A stretch of 64,000 bases of DNA from Dyadobacter subterraneus (GCF_015221875.1 NZ_JACYGY010000001.1:5930501-5994500), one strand, 5' to 3'; positions 1-10,192 are shown, counted from the first letter of the stretch. The notes: generated from the sequence alone by a model not told the origin. Numbers and translations are program-made.

Positions 1-2
1 CT

Positions 3-1502
3 ATCAATTTTGATGATGTTGCTTTCAATGTAACCCAACTTGGAGCGAGATATTCATTGACCAATCAAAAAATCAATTTCGCAGGTCAAAACATTAATTT
101 CAACAATTTTACTGTTGCCGATTCTCTTAAACAAGAGTTAAAGGTTAATGGTAACGTCAATATCGCCACCCTTCCTAACGTCGCTTACGATCTTAAAATC
201 GATACAAAAAACTTTACAGTTCTCAGCTCTACACAAAAAGAAAATGATCTTTTCTATGGAAAAGCGGTGGTTGATGCAAACCTGACTGTAAAAGGAAAAG
301 GAAGCAATTCTATTGTAGACGGAAATGTAAAACTGGATCCTGAAAGCAATGTTACCGTTGTTATGTCAAACAATGCTACGGAGACGGGCGATGCAAGTAA
401 AGGTGTAATTGAATTTGTTGACATGAGTCAACTGGCACAATTGTCAAAAACAGATTCCATTGAAGCTGCCAAACAGATTATTGTTGATTTTGCTTCACAA
501 ATTTCGCTGGATATTGACGTAGATGACAAATCACAGTTTACTGTGGTTATTGATGAGCTGAATGGTGATAATATTAAGTTGAAAGGGAATGCTAAACTTA
601 ATACAGGTATAGCACCGAACGGCCAGCTTTATTTAATCGGAGCATATGATTTAACCCAGGGCTCTTATGATTTAACGCTTCAAATCCTGAAAAGAAATTT
701 TGAAATCAGAAAAGGAAGCAGCCTGATCTGGACGGGAGATCCAATGAAAGCGGATTTGAATATCACGGCGGTTTACCCTGTTATGGTTGATCCGGGATCA
801 ATTGATAACAATTACAAAGGTGACCGTAAAATTCCGATTGAGGTTCAGATTATCATCACCGGAAATCTCTCTTCCCCTAATATTACTTTTAATGTTGAAC
901 CGGGAGCAGAGGTTTCAGAGAATGTGAAAACAGATATCACGAATCAAACATTCTGGGCCGATATGCAGAATAATCCCTCAGAAATGAACAAGCAAGCATT
1001 TGCTCTTTTGATCACAAATAAATTTATTACCGATCAGACTTCATCTGGCTTTAACATTGGATCCAGCGCCGAGCAAATTGCACGTCAGAGTGTAAGTCAG
1101 CTTTTAAGTGATCAGCTTAATAATCTGGCCGGCGACTTGGTAAAAGGAGTAAATCTGGATTTGAATCTGAATTCTTCAACTGATCAGGTTGCGGGAGCAA
1201 GAACCGATTTAAATGTAGGTCTTAGCAAAGCCTTTTTAGGTAACAGATTAAAAATTTCGGTGGGTAAAAACTTTGAATTGGAAAGTAAATCGCAGACACC
1301 GAGTTCATCCGAAGTATTTGATAACATCGCACTGGATTATTCGCTTAGTAAGGACGGAAGATATCTGTTCCGTGGTTATAGAAAAAACCAGTATCAGTCT
1401 ATTCTGGAAGGATTTATTATTGAAACAGGTGTGAGTTTTATTGTAACGGCCGACTACGATTTGTTCCGTGAAATTTTTCAAAAGCAAAAAAATGAGAATT
1501 AG
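3..1502 (+). CDS. tamB: TamB, C-terminal part (translocation and assembly module inner component)
   Basis: This is the 3' end of a longer gene: the frame is open to the left edge with no convincing start, so about 499 C-terminal residues are visible. TamB proteins are anchored in the inner membrane, span the periplasm and work with a BamA-like outer membrane partner in outer membrane assembly and lipid transport. What is visible is a beta-rich, Asn/Asp-rich region ending in a TamB_C-like (DUF490) section with 'GAYDLTQGSYDLTLQIL' about halfway along. A 'LYLIGAYDLTQGSYDL'-type segment is characteristic of the family. The stop codon overlaps the start of the next gene, whose product is the expected partner, and this supports the call. 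Identity is from family resemblance plus context. Confidence 0.85.
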   Translation: MNFDDVAFNVTQLGARYSLTNQKINFAGQNINFNNFTVADSLKQELKVNGNVNIATLPNVAYDLKIDTKNFTVLSSTQKENDLFYGKAVVDANLTVKGKGSNSIVDGNVKLDPESNVTVVMSNNATETGDASKGVIEFVDMSQLAQLSKTDSIEAAKQIIVDFASQISLDIDVDDKSQFTVVIDELNGDNIKLKGNAKLNTGIAPNGQLYLIGAYDLTQGSYDLTLQILKRNFEIRKGSSLIWTGDPMKADLNITAVYPVMVDPGSIDNNYKGDRKIPIEVQIIITGNLSSPNITFNVEPGAEVSENVKTDITNQTFWADMQNNPSEMNKQAFALLITNKFITDQTSSGFNIGSSAEQIARQSVSQLLSDQLNNLAGDLVKGVNLDLNLNSSTDQVAGARTDLNVGLSKAFLGNRLKISVGKNFELESKSQTPSSSEVFDNIALDYSLSKDGRYLFRGYRKNQYQSILEGFIIETGVSFIVTADYDLFREIFQKQKNEN

Positions 1503-3939
1503 TACTTTAGCCATCTTTGTGATTTGTATTTTACTGGGCAGCTGTTCAGTGAAAAAGTACGTCCCGGCTGGCCAAAGCCTGTATGTCGGGAATAGTGTAC
1601 ACGTAACTCCAGACACGCTCAGTAAGCCCAAAGTGGCGGATCTGGCTACAAGTTTGGAAGCGATTGTTAAGCCGCCACCAAATAAAACGATCTTCGGTTT
1701 TCCATGGAAAGTGTGGTTTTATTACTGGATCGGTGAGCCTAAGGATGAAGGAGGTTTAAGAAGCTGGTTTAGGAAAAAACTCGGACAGCCTCCTGTGTAT
1801 GCCAATCAGAGAATTGTCGATATCAATGCCAAAAATATGGTTGGTTTTATGGACAATGAAGGATATTACAAATCTTCTGCGGCTGGTAAGCTTGAATATA
1901 AGGTCAAAAAAAGGACGGCCACTGCACATTACGAAGCTTATGTAATGCCTCGTTACTTTATAAATGAGGTTAACTTCGTTGTTTCTGACAGTGCTCAGTT
2001 CAATAAAGATCTCGTAAGAGCTAAAAAGGATTCTTATCTTAGAAAAGGTGATCCGATACGACTGGATGTTATAACATCCGAACGGTCTCGTATTGAACAA
2101 CTCTTAAAAGGAAAAGGATATTATTATTTTAATCCGGATTATCTTATTGTTCGGGTAGATTCCACCATTGGGCGGCAGGATTCGACTATGGGTCCACAAC
2201 AGGTAAATCTGTATCTGGAAGTAAAAAAGGAGACTGCTCAGACAGCTTTAAAACAGTACTACATCAATCAGATTTATGTCAATACAGGTACCAATGTTGA
2301 TAAAAGTGCAGATAGTGCTACCAATAAAGGACCTTTAAGACGGGGAATTAATATTACCGATCCTGGAAAACTTTATAAAAGACGGATTTTCTACGACGCC
2401 ATTGCTTTTCGTAAAGGGAATTTATATACGAATACGCAACAGGATCTTTCCGTACAAAGACTGGTTAATTTTCAGAATTTCAAGTTTGTTAAAAACAGTT
2501 TTGAGTTAGTACCAAGATCAGATTCAGCTATGCTGAATGTGTACTATAATCTTGCACCTTTGAAGAAAAAATCGCTCCAAACAGTATTAAGTGCCAGTAC
2601 AAAATCAAATAACCTGGGAGGCTCTCAGTTAACCGTCAATCTAAAAAACAGGAACTTCCTTCGCGGAGGGGAAATTTTCACATTAAGTCCATATTTCGGC
2701 TTTGACGTTCAGCTTGGTGGGAACCGTGTTGAAAATCCGGGACGGGTTGGAAATGAATACATACGTTATGGAGCAGTGGCTAGTTTATCTTTCCCAAGAT
2801 TTGTGATTCCATTTGTAAAAATACGCCCTGAAAGAAGTCAGGTATTGCCAAAGACGATTATGGCGTTGACTTATGAAAACAGAATCCAGCGGGATTTTTA
2901 TACGACAAGATCAATTCGCTTTGATTACTCTTTTGTATGGAGTAAAAACTCACGTCTGGAACACACGCTAACACCCATTGCGTTGAATTTTGTTGAACCA
3001 AGGAATATTAATACAGAGAAATATCTTGATATCCTTTTTAGCCAGTTGATCACGCCATTAGAAAAGAAACGGTATGTAGACCTGTTTGAAACAAAGTACT
3101 TCATTATGGGTTCGAACTATTCTGTTTCTTACAGGCCTACTCCAAAGCCTTTTAGTAAAAACCAGTTTGTAATGATTGGTGGTATAGACTATGGTGGAAA
3201 CTTACTTAGTTTGCTGGGTAAGAAAAACTCAAATGATAGTATTATACCAAAAGAAATTTTTGGTATACCAATTTTACAATTTGTCAAATTAGATGGTGAT
3301 ATTCGCTATTACCGGACGATAAATTCAAAAATAAAATGGGCCAACAGGTTTCTCGCTGGCGTAGGAATTCCTTTTGGTAATTCCAGGACTATGCAGTTAC
3401 CTCAGTTCAAGCAGTATTTTGCAGGTGGAAGTACAGGTCTTCGTGCATTCAGAGCAAGAGCACTTGGGCCAGGAGCCTACAATCAGGATACAACTTCAGT
3501 CAGGCTTTTTGGGTATCAATCTTTTGGAGACATAAGATTAGAAGCTAACTCAGAAGTTAGAATGAAATTTACAGATATCATTGGCGGAGCTGTTTTTGTT
3601 GACGCGGGTAATATCTGGTCCTATCGGGGAGATGCTTCGGAAGGTTATGGTTCGGAATCTGTATTTAAAAAGAACTTCCTGAATCAGGTGGCAGTTGGTG
3701 GTGGTATTGGTTTACGGCTTGATTTTTCTTTCCTTATTTTCCGCTTGGATCTGGCAACGCCATTTAGAAAACCATGGTATACAGTTACACCAGTTGATAC
3801 TGATCCAAACGCGCCTTTGGATCCAAGTGCGCCGGTTAAATATAAAAATCCATGGGTGTTTAACGAGATCAATTTTGGAAGTCGTGCCTGGCGGAAGGAG
3901 AATCTGGTACTGAATATAGCCGTCGGGCTTCCGTTCTAA
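1492..3939 (+). CDS. tamL: TamL: lipidated BamA/TamA-family outer membrane protein
   Basis: Outer membrane beta-barrel of the Omp85/TamA family, partner of TamB. The ATG at 1492 is preferred over a GTG at 1468 because it gives a clean lipoprotein signal, hydrophobic residues then 'LLGSC' with Cys18. This fits TamL, the lipoprotein form of TamA found in Bacteroidota. POTRA-like sequence fills the N-terminal half. The C-terminal half is a barrel with the Omp85 hallmarks 'FAGGSTGLRAFRARALGPG' and 'GDIRLEANSEVRMKF', ending in 'NIAVGLPF'. The length of 815 aa is plausible for the family. The first bases overlap the tamB stop by 11 nt, so the two are almost certainly cotranscribed and translationally coupled. 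Confidence 0.9.
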   Translation: MRISTLAIFVICILLGSCSVKKYVPAGQSLYVGNSVHVTPDTLSKPKVADLATSLEAIVKPPPNKTIFGFPWKVWFYYWIGEPKDEGGLRSWFRKKLGQPPVYANQRIVDINAKNMVGFMDNEGYYKSSAAGKLEYKVKKRTATAHYEAYVMPRYFINEVNFVVSDSAQFNKDLVRAKKDSYLRKGDPIRLDVITSERSRIEQLLKGKGYYYFNPDYLIVRVDSTIGRQDSTMGPQQVNLYLEVKKETAQTALKQYYINQIYVNTGTNVDKSADSATNKGPLRRGINITDPGKLYKRRIFYDAIAFRKGNLYTNTQQDLSVQRLVNFQNFKFVKNSFELVPRSDSAMLNVYYNLAPLKKKSLQTVLSASTKSNNLGGSQLTVNLKNRNFLRGGEIFTLSPYFGFDVQLGGNRVENPGRVGNEYIRYGAVASLSFPRFVIPFVKIRPERSQVLPKTIMALTYENRIQRDFYTTRSIRFDYSFVWSKNSRLEHTLTPIALNFVEPRNINTEKYLDILFSQLITPLEKKRYVDLFETKYFIMGSNYSVSYRPTPKPFSKNQFVMIGGIDYGGNLLSLLGKKNSNDSIIPKEIFGIPILQFVKLDGDIRYYRTINSKIKWANRFLAGVGIPFGNSRTMQLPQFKQYFAGGSTGLRAFRARALGPGAYNQDTTSVRLFGYQSFGDIRLEANSEVRMKFTDIIGGAVFVDAGNIWSYRGDASEGYGSESVFKKNFLNQVAVGGGIGLRLDFSFLIFRLDLATPFRKPWYTVTPVDTDPNAPLDPSAPVKYKNPWVFNEINFGSRAWRKENLVLNIAVGLPF

Positions 3940-3960
3940 ATTCTATACTATTATTATATA

Positions 3961-4000
3961 AATCAAAAAGCCGGATTCTTAAAGATCCGGCTTTTTGATT
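3961..4000. terminator. Bidirectional terminator between tamL and mce
   Basis: Perfect 16-bp inverted repeat (3961-3976 and 3985-4000) with an 8-nt loop and A/T tracts on both outer sides, so it can stop transcription from both converging genes. The mce stop codon (3979-3981) lies in the hairpin loop, so the terminator is partly inside the coding sequence. Confidence 0.85.
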
Positions 4001-4392
4001 TCCTGACAAAGCTCTATCAAAACTCCGTTTGTTCCTTTTGGATGCAGAAAGCAAACCAGCTTGTTATCGGCTCCGTTTTTTGGTGTTTCATTTAATAAAA
4101 CAAAACCCTCTTTTTTCAGCCGTTCCATTTCTGATAAAATATCTTCTACTTCAAAAGCGATATGGTGAAATCCCTCGCCTTTTTTTTCGAGGAATTTTGC
4201 AATCGCACTATCCGGATTTGTGGCTTCAAGCAATTCTATTTTTGTCTGATTAATTTTAAAAAAGGAAGTTTCAACAGATTCAGATTCTACCGTTTCCCTT
4301 TTATAAGGCTGAGTATTGAATAAAGAGCCAAACAGCTTTTCAGCAGCTTCCATGTCCCTCACAGCAATTCCGATATGTTCAACGTTCTTCAT
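3979..4392 (-). CDS. mce: Methylmalonyl-CoA epimerase
   Basis: VOC-superfamily metal enzyme interconverting (2R)- and (2S)-methylmalonyl-CoA in the propionyl-CoA/succinyl-CoA route. The 137 aa length is normal. The start 'MKNVEHIGIAV' and 'GFHHIAFEV' are family hallmarks. Likely metal ligands are His6, Gln49, His77 and Glu127, all in expected places. The gene lies 21 bp downstream of rsgA on the same strand and may be cotranscribed with it, though the two functions are unrelated. The stop is embedded in the shared terminator with tamL. Confidence 0.9.
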   Translation of the reverse strand: MKNVEHIGIAVRDMEAAEKLFGSLFNTQPYKRETVESESVETSFFKINQTKIELLEATNPDSAIAKFLEKKGEGFHHIAFEVEDILSEMERLKKEGFVLLNETPKNGADNKLVCFLHPKGTNGVLIELCQEIKKPDL

Positions 4393-4413
4393 GCTATTCA
4401 GAAAATAATTAGT

Positions 4414-5349
4414 TTACCGGCGGTTGTCTCCTCCCCCAACCATACTCAAATAACTTTCGTAGCGGCTAAAAGCAATTTCACCGGCACTTACCGCATCTTT
4501 AATTGCACAACCTGGCTCATTGATATGCTGACAATTATTGAAGCGGCATTCATTTAACCGTTCCCGCATTTCAGGAAAATAATGGCTGATTTCCTCCGGC
4601 TTCATATCTGCCAGTCCGAGTTCCTTAATTCCGGGTGAATCGATAATAAATGTCTTGGGAGCCAGTTCAAACATTTCTGCGAAAGTCGTGGTGTGAACTC
4701 CTTTGTTGGCGAAGGTTGAAACTTCCTGTGTTTTTATATCCAGCGTCGGTGCGATCGTATTAACCAATGTGGATTTTCCCACCCCGGAATGCCCGGACAA
4801 AAGCGAAACTTTTCCTTTCAACAATTGACTGAAATCTTCCAAACCTTCGCCCGTAACGGCGGTCGTGGCAATGCAAGTGTAACCCAGACTGGTATATAAA
4901 TCCATCAACTGGGTCTGAAACTCCTTAATCTCGTCATTCAATAAATCCTGTTTATTAAAAATAATAACACCCGGAATACGAAAAGACTCAATCGCGACCA
5001 AAAATCTATCTATAAATCCCAATGAAGTTCTTGGAAAAACCAGCGTAGCAATCAGAATTGCCTGATCAACATTTGCCGCAATCAAATGTGCATGTGCTGT
5101 TTTATGTACCGATGCACGCACTACATAATTAACACGGGGAAGAATTTCATATATAATACCCGAGTTCTCATTTTCATCTTCAATTTCAAAACGCACAAAA
5201 TCACCTACTGCAATGGGATTTGTCACTTTCAATCCCATCGTTTTAAATTTCCCTTTCAACCGGCACTGCCAAATGTGTCCATCCCGATCATCCCTGACTT
5301 CATACCAGGACCCTGTCGAGCGAATCACCAATCCTTTTTCAAACTCCAT
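4414..5349 (-). CDS. rsgA: Small ribosomal subunit maturation GTPase RsgA
   Basis: Circularly permuted GTPase that helps late maturation of the 30S subunit. The order of motifs shows the permutation: an OB-fold N-terminus, then G4 'NKQD' (132-135), G1 'GHSGVGKS' (186-193) and G3 'DSPG' (237-240). A C-terminal zinc-binding set follows with Cys268, Cys273, His275 and Cys281. At 311 aa it is full length. It is followed closely by mce on the same strand. Confidence 0.95.
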   Translation of the reverse strand: MEFEKGLVIRSTGSWYEVRDDRDGHIWQCRLKGKFKTMGLKVTNPIAVGDFVRFEIEDENENSGIIYEILPRVNYVVRASVHKTAHAHLIAANVDQAILIATLVFPRTSLGFIDRFLVAIESFRIPGVIIFNKQDLLNDEIKEFQTQLMDLYTSLGYTCIATTAVTGEGLEDFSQLLKGKVSLLSGHSGVGKSTLVNTIAPTLDIKTQEVSTFANKGVHTTTFAEMFELAPKTFIIDSPGIKELGLADMKPEEISHYFPEMRERLNECRFNNCQHINEPGCAIKDAVSAGEIAFSRYESYLSMVGGGDNRR

Positions 5350-5639
5350 TCCAACTATTTAATATGAATGCAATAACGAATATAACAGAACTTTCAGGCT
5401 TGTTTGACGCAAAAATTAAATAATTGTAAAAGCATTACATTTAGTCAAGTAGTTTTCTCCCTTCTTTTGCCTTTCCTCTACAATAATGGTATAGTATTAA
5501 AATATATGCCGAATGATATATTAAGTTTTTTTAATAAAATTCGGTGTTTTCATATATTTTTTTATATATTAGTCCCGCGACTTACCATTATTGGCTGGTA
5601 ATCGTCTTTGAACCTTACTACCACAATTCAAATTATGCT

Positions 5640-6863
5640 ATGAATTCCGCTGTTGAAGAGCCAAGCTCCGTTATTGATATTAGAAAAAACCGCCTCAGAA
5701 GTAATCTTTTACTGGAATTATACCAATCCGGAGACACTTCCATTAATAAAATGGCCCGTTTGTTTCACGCCAGTATACCATCCGCAACCGGTATCGTTAA
5801 TGAACTGATACGTGAAGGCTGGATTACAGAAACCGGGACGGGTCCGGCAAGAGCAGGCAGACCTCCTGTTTTATATGGCTTAAACAGCAAAAAATACCTG
5901 AATCTTATCATGGACATCAACCGCCATGATACGCACCTTGTTATTTTCGATCTTCATAACCAGATCATAGTGAAGCGCAAGGTGGATATAAAACTGGATG
6001 ATTCGTCCACATTTCTGGAAGAACTTTTTAAGGAAACCGATACTTTTTTAAAATTCCACGACATTCCTTATTCCAAATTATGGGGAATTGGCGTTTCCAT
6101 GCCTGGTTTGATCAATTCCACTCAAGGTGTGAACCTTACTTATTTAAATTTGACTCCTCCTGGTGTTCCGTTGGTATCTTATTTAAAAAAGCATTTCAAC
6201 TTACCAATTTGCCTTTTTAACGATACAAAAGCAACGACGATTGGTGAGCACCGTTTTGGTTATGCTGTAAATAAATCACAGGTTTTAACCATTAACATTG
6301 ACTGGGGTGTTGGTCTTGGTATTTTGTTGAATGGTGAAGTTTTTAATGGTGCTTCCGGCTTTGCAGGAGAACTGGGTCACATTCAGGTTAAACCTGACGG
6401 ACTGCTTTGTCACTGCGGAAAGATTGGATGTCTTGATACCATCACATCTGCGCTCGCTCTTATACGTCAGGCAAAAGATGGAATTAAGAATGGCCGGGCT
6501 ACGATTTTATCACAAATTGTAAATGGAAATCTGGATATTCTGGATACGAGTCATATTATCGAAGCTGTCCATGCCGGAGATGAATTTTCAATTGACCTGT
6601 TAAGTACAGTGGGAACGGAATTAGGAAAAGGTTTAGCCACAGCCGTTCATTTATTTAATCCGGAAGTCATTATTGTCGGTGGATTGCTGGCAGAAGCTGG
6701 TCCTTTTATATCCAATCCGATTGAGCAGGCTATTAATAAATATTGTTTATCTGACTTTAAAAATACACTATCGCTGCATATCTCCAAATTAGGCCCAAAA
6801 GCCAGACTTCTTGGTACACAAGCTCACTTATTTGAGCATTTAATTGTAAAAGAATTTTCCTGA
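5640..6863 (+). CDS. ROK-family transcriptional regulator (NagC/XylR-like)
   Basis: The protein combines an N-terminal winged helix-turn-helix (about residues 25-75) with a ROK sugar-kinase-like domain. The ATG at 5640 is chosen because the upstream in-frame codons give an unlikely hydrophobic extension. The ROK domain shows 'GVSMPGLI', 'FNDTKA', 'GASGFAGELGHI' and the zinc motif 'CHCGKIGC' at about 257-264. Such proteins usually repress sugar-catabolic genes and release DNA on binding a sugar or sugar phosphate. No sugar-catabolic operon is adjacent here, so the ligand and regulon cannot be told. It is convergent with waaA. Confidence 0.88.
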   Translation: MNSAVEEPSSVIDIRKNRLRSNLLLELYQSGDTSINKMARLFHASIPSATGIVNELIREGWITETGTGPARAGRPPVLYGLNSKKYLNLIMDINRHDTHLVIFDLHNQIIVKRKVDIKLDDSSTFLEELFKETDTFLKFHDIPYSKLWGIGVSMPGLINSTQGVNLTYLNLTPPGVPLVSYLKKHFNLPICLFNDTKATTIGEHRFGYAVNKSQVLTINIDWGVGLGILLNGEVFNGASGFAGELGHIQVKPDGLLCHCGKIGCLDTITSALALIRQAKDGIKNGRATILSQIVNGNLDILDTSHIIEAVHAGDEFSIDLLSTVGTELGKGLATAVHLFNPEVIIVGGLLAEAGPFISNPIEQAINKYCLSDFKNTLSLHISKLGPKARLLGTQAHLFEHLIVKEFS

Positions 6864-6878
6864 TCATGATAATGAAAG

Positions 6879-6918
6879 GAGTTAAGAAACGAATTAAACC
6901 AATTCTTAACTCTTTTTT
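6879..6918. terminator. Terminator between ROK regulator and waaA
   Basis: A 10-bp perfect inverted repeat (6879-6888 and 6903-6912) is followed by a run of six T, fitting termination of the plus-strand ROK gene. The waaA stop codon at 6906-6908 falls inside the right arm, so the convergent genes overlap this structure. Confidence 0.7.
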
Positions 6919-8192
6919 ATATTCTTATCTAAAAGCGCTCTTACCTTTTGCATGACGAGTGCTGTTGCTCCCGTCCGTGATTCAACATATTGTTTACTGA
7001 TTTTTCCAAGATCTTTACGCTTTGAAGGTTCGTTTAGCCATTCGGTAAGGTAAAGTTTAATTTCGTTTGTATCTGCCACCGCTTTGGCACTTCCTTCATC
7101 AATTAGATCCAGAGCTTCCTGAAATTTCCCGTATTTTTTATTTCCAAAAAGAACAGGGACACCAAAAGTTGCCGCTTCCAGAATATTATGTAATCCTGAT
7201 CCAAAAGAACCACCGATGTATGCAATGTCACTATATCGATATAAGGATGAAAGCATTCCGATATTGTCAATAATCAGATAATCAAACGGTTGAATTTCAG
7301 CAGAATCGTCGAATAATTTCTTATACTCAGAATATAGCATAGACTTTCCGTTCAAAGATTTCCGCCAGCTCTCCATCTGATTTTTCTCAATTTCATGCGG
7401 CGCTATGATCGCTTTTAGTTTTCCCTCAATCTGATTCAAAGCAGGAATTAATGCAACCATATCCGCCTCCCACACTGAACCTGCAACCAGACAAGGAGAA
7501 TTCTGCAAAAATACCTCTATTTCAGGCAATTGCCGAACGCCCGAAGCAATACTTTTCACTCGATCAAAACGGGTATCGCCAGCAAGCGAACTGTCAGAAA
7601 TCCCGATTTGCTGCATTAACTTCATAGATTCCTGATTTTGAACAAACAAATGATCAAAATAACCCAGCATTTTTCTGTAAAAACCTCCGTATGATTTAAA
7701 AAAAATCTGATCGGGACGAAATATGGTGGAGAATGAAAGTATATAGGAATTGCTCTGTTTTAACGCCGCAAGATGATTGAACCAGAATTCGTATTTAATA
7801 AAAAACGTGATTTCCGGCTTTACTAATTTAACAAATTGATCAGCATTTTCGGCTGTATCAATTGGCATATAACATACATAGTCAGCACCTGCATAACCTT
7901 TCCTGATTTCATAACCTGACGGGGAGAAGAAAGTCAGAAGAATAAAATAACCGGGAAATTCTTTTCGAAATTCTTCCATGACCGGTCTTCCCTGTTCAAA
8001 TTCTCCCAATGAGGCAGCATGAAACCATGCAACCGGTCGTCCGTTAATTAATCCTGGTAAAACCGCTTCCAGCTTTTCAATTAATTTTTCACGGCCTTCA
8101 ATACCAAGTTTGATTTTAGGACTAAACAAAGCCGCTACTTTCATAGCTCCGGAAAAGGCATTCATTGCCTGTTGATAAAGAAATTCGGACAA
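6906..8192 (-). CDS. waaA: 3-deoxy-D-manno-octulosonic acid (Kdo) transferase
   Basis: GT30-family glycosyltransferase that adds Kdo from CMP-Kdo to lipid IVA in lipopolysaccharide core synthesis, on the inner face of the inner membrane. The 428 aa length matches the family. Visible hallmarks include 'WFHAASLGEFEQGRPV' near residue 55, 'GSVWEAD' in the middle, and 'YIGGSFGSGLHNILEAATFG' in the nucleotide-sugar-binding C-terminal lobe. The N-terminus is moderately hydrophobic, fitting membrane association. No other LPS genes adjoin it. Confidence 0.92.
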   Translation of the reverse strand: MSEFLYQQAMNAFSGAMKVAALFSPKIKLGIEGREKLIEKLEAVLPGLINGRPVAWFHAASLGEFEQGRPVMEEFRKEFPGYFILLTFFSPSGYEIRKGYAGADYVCYMPIDTAENADQFVKLVKPEITFFIKYEFWFNHLAALKQSNSYILSFSTIFRPDQIFFKSYGGFYRKMLGYFDHLFVQNQESMKLMQQIGISDSSLAGDTRFDRVKSIASGVRQLPEIEVFLQNSPCLVAGSVWEADMVALIPALNQIEGKLKAIIAPHEIEKNQMESWRKSLNGKSMLYSEYKKLFDDSAEIQPFDYLIIDNIGMLSSLYRYSDIAYIGGSFGSGLHNILEAATFGVPVLFGNKKYGKFQEALDLIDEGSAKAVADTNEIKLYLTEWLNEPSKRKDLGKISKQYVESRTGATALVMQKVRALLDKNIKKS

Positions 8193-8476
8193 AATAATCG
8201 GGATAACTGAAATGAAAATTTAGTATTTTGTTTGATATCAAAGTCACGATATACCATAAAAATGTACTATCTTAACCTACAATTCTGAAACGAAAATTCC
8301 TTAAATAAATCGTTGCCTAAACAGCCGATTTTTATTCTTTTTTCGTTTAAAGAACATAAATGTACAAAAAACCGTTAATGTGAAATCCGGATACAGGTGG
8401 ATATACTTATATTTAGTAATTTCACTTCCTATTCGCACATTAAAATACTATCATCAAGAGATATATTCGCGTAAAT
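8193..8476. other. Intergenic region between divergent waaA and an unknown gene
   Basis: AT-rich 284-bp gap between divergently transcribed genes. It should hold both promoters, but I see no exact TAnnTTTG box with a matching upstream TTTG and no convincing structured RNA. No supported small gene was found. Confidence 0.5.
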
Positions 8477-9241
8477 ATGATTCGTGTAAAAATTTTACTT
8501 TCGATCTGTATTCTGGTTATTTTATCCACGGATATATACGCCCAGCGCAAGACCAAGTCCGAAGATTCTGAGGAAGTTTATAAATCCTTTACTTCCTTTG
8601 GTTTGACAACCAATACTAATTCGGGAATTTTGGGAGGAGCCGTTTTCCGGAAGTCGAACCTGATGTCTTCAACACTGTTTGGAAAAAACCAGTACCGTTA
8701 TCTGGCTGTGGAACTTGTGAATGTGAAACATCCGAAAGAGCAGGCGCAGAGTTTCAATACAGGTGCCCGTTTTACTTTTGGGAAAGAAAATTACCTGTTT
8801 GTATTACGTCCCGAATATGGCCGTGAGCTTGCACTTTTCAACAGGCATGACGATGAAGGAATTTCGATCAGCGCTATTGGTGCTTTTGGGCCTTCTATTG
8901 GTTTTGAGAAACCATATATGATTCAGAAACAAATTTCAGGAGGAAGGGTACAAACTGTACCCGTTAAGATTGACCCAAATTCTACGGTAGATCCGTATGA
9001 AAATTTTGTTGGCGTAGGCAGTTTCTTTTCTGGTTTTGGACAAAGTAAAGTTGTACCCGGTGTGCACGTAAAAGCTGCGTTAAGTTTTGAACTTAGTGCA
9101 TTCAGAGAAAATGTAACAGGTGTTGAAATTGGATTTTTAGCAGAAGGATTTACCCGGAAAATTGAAATTATGGGTTATGCTGAAAATAAAAGCATCTATA
9201 CCTCCGGTTACATTACGCTCTATTTTGGCAGCAAGAAATAA
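8477..9241 (+). CDS. Unknown exported protein, probably a small outer membrane barrel
   Basis: Not recognised by name. The 254 aa protein starts with a clear signal peptide ending near 'DIYAQ'. The rest is rich in alternating hydrophobic and aromatic residues and glycine, with repeated beta-strand-like stretches such as 'NYLFVLRPEYGRELALF', and ends in 'GYITLYFGSKK', like an outer membrane beta-barrel. It lies 72 bp upstream of lipA on the same strand and may share its transcript. Barrel topology is inferred from composition only. Confidence 0.65.
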   Translation: MIRVKILLSICILVILSTDIYAQRKTKSEDSEEVYKSFTSFGLTTNTNSGILGGAVFRKSNLMSSTLFGKNQYRYLAVELVNVKHPKEQAQSFNTGARFTFGKENYLFVLRPEYGRELALFNRHDDEGISISAIGAFGPSIGFEKPYMIQKQISGGRVQTVPVKIDPNSTVDPYENFVGVGSFFSGFGQSKVVPGVHVKAALSFELSAFRENVTGVEIGFLAEGFTRKIEIMGYAENKSIYTSGYITLYFGSKK

Positions 9242-9313
9242 GTCGTTAAATTTATATAATATTCACATCAGCTATTGACACGTGCTGATGATTGTTGACT
9301 TTGATTAGAAATC

Positions 9314-10192
9314 ATGATTGAACTACCAGTGATACCTTCCGAACGCAAAAAACGTCCGGATTGGCTAAGAGTAAAACTTCCGGCAGGACCTGAATTTCGC
9401 AAGGTTCGCCAGTTGGTTGACAATTATAAATTACATACAATTTGTGAGAGTGGAAGCTGCCCGAATATGGGTGAATGCTGGGGAGCGGGTACGGCTACTT
9501 TTATGATTTTAGGAAATGTTTGTACGCGTAGTTGCAGTTTTTGCGCTGTTGCGACAGGCCGTCCGAATGAATATGATGCAGATGAACCACGCCGTGTGGC
9601 AGAAGCAATTAAGTTGATGGGCGTTAAACACGCCGTTATTACTTCCGTAAATCGTGACGAATTGAAAGATCGTGGTGCTGAAATTTGGTATCAAACTGTA
9701 CGTCAGGTAAAAGAAAATACGCCTGAAACGACTATTGAAACTTTGATTCCTGATGTTAAAAATAACTGGGATGCTTTGATCCATATGATTGAAGCAGGCC
9801 AGGAAGTTGTTTCCCATAATATGGAAACGGTTGAGCGTTTATACCGTTCGGTAAGACCACAGGCGAAATACCAACGCAGTCTTGAACAAATTAAAAGAAC
9901 AAAGGATTTCGGTCAGCGCACAAAATCGGGTATTATGCTTGGTTTGGGTGAAACACAGGATGAAGTTTACAAAGCGATGGACGATCTTGTTGAACACGGA
10001 CTTGACATTCTGACTTTGGGCCAATATTTACAGCCTACTAAAATGCATCATGAAGTAATCGAATGGATTACACCTGCGATGTTTGACAATTATAGAGAAG
10101 AAGGATTAAAACGTGGATTGAAATATGTTGAATCAGGGCCATTGGTACGTTCAAGCTATCATGCTGAACGTCATGTTAATGTACCGATTTGA
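9314..10192 (+). CDS. lipA: Lipoyl synthase
   Basis: Radical SAM enzyme that inserts two sulfurs into octanoyl groups on lipoyl domains of pyruvate dehydrogenase and related complexes. Both iron-sulfur clusters are accounted for: the auxiliary cluster by Cys44, Cys49 and Cys55, and the SAM cluster by Cys70, Cys74 and Cys77 in 'CTRSCSFC'. The C-terminal 'RSSY' (279-282), whose serine ligates the auxiliary cluster, is present. The length of 292 aa is normal. A strong terminator follows. The octanoyltransferase gene lipB is not adjacent. Confidence 0.97.
   Translation: MIELPVIPSERKKRPDWLRVKLPAGPEFRKVRQLVDNYKLHTICESGSCPNMGECWGAGTATFMILGNVCTRSCSFCAVATGRPNEYDADEPRRVAEAIKLMGVKHAVITSVNRDELKDRGAEIWYQTVRQVKENTPETTIETLIPDVKNNWDALIHMIEAGQEVVSHNMETVERLYRSVRPQAKYQRSLEQIKRTKDFGQRTKSGIMLGLGETQDEVYKAMDDLVEHGLDILTLGQYLQPTKMHHEVIEWITPAMFDNYREEGLKRGLKYVESGPLVRSSYHAERHVNVPI

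Noticed and set aside
8380..8571. 63-codon frame overlapping the start of the gene at 8477
   Set aside because: It runs out of frame into the better supported signal-peptide gene and has no protein-like features.
9268..9289. 6-bp inverted repeat before lipA
   Set aside because: Arms are too short and the spacing gives no clear role; expected by chance at this frequency.
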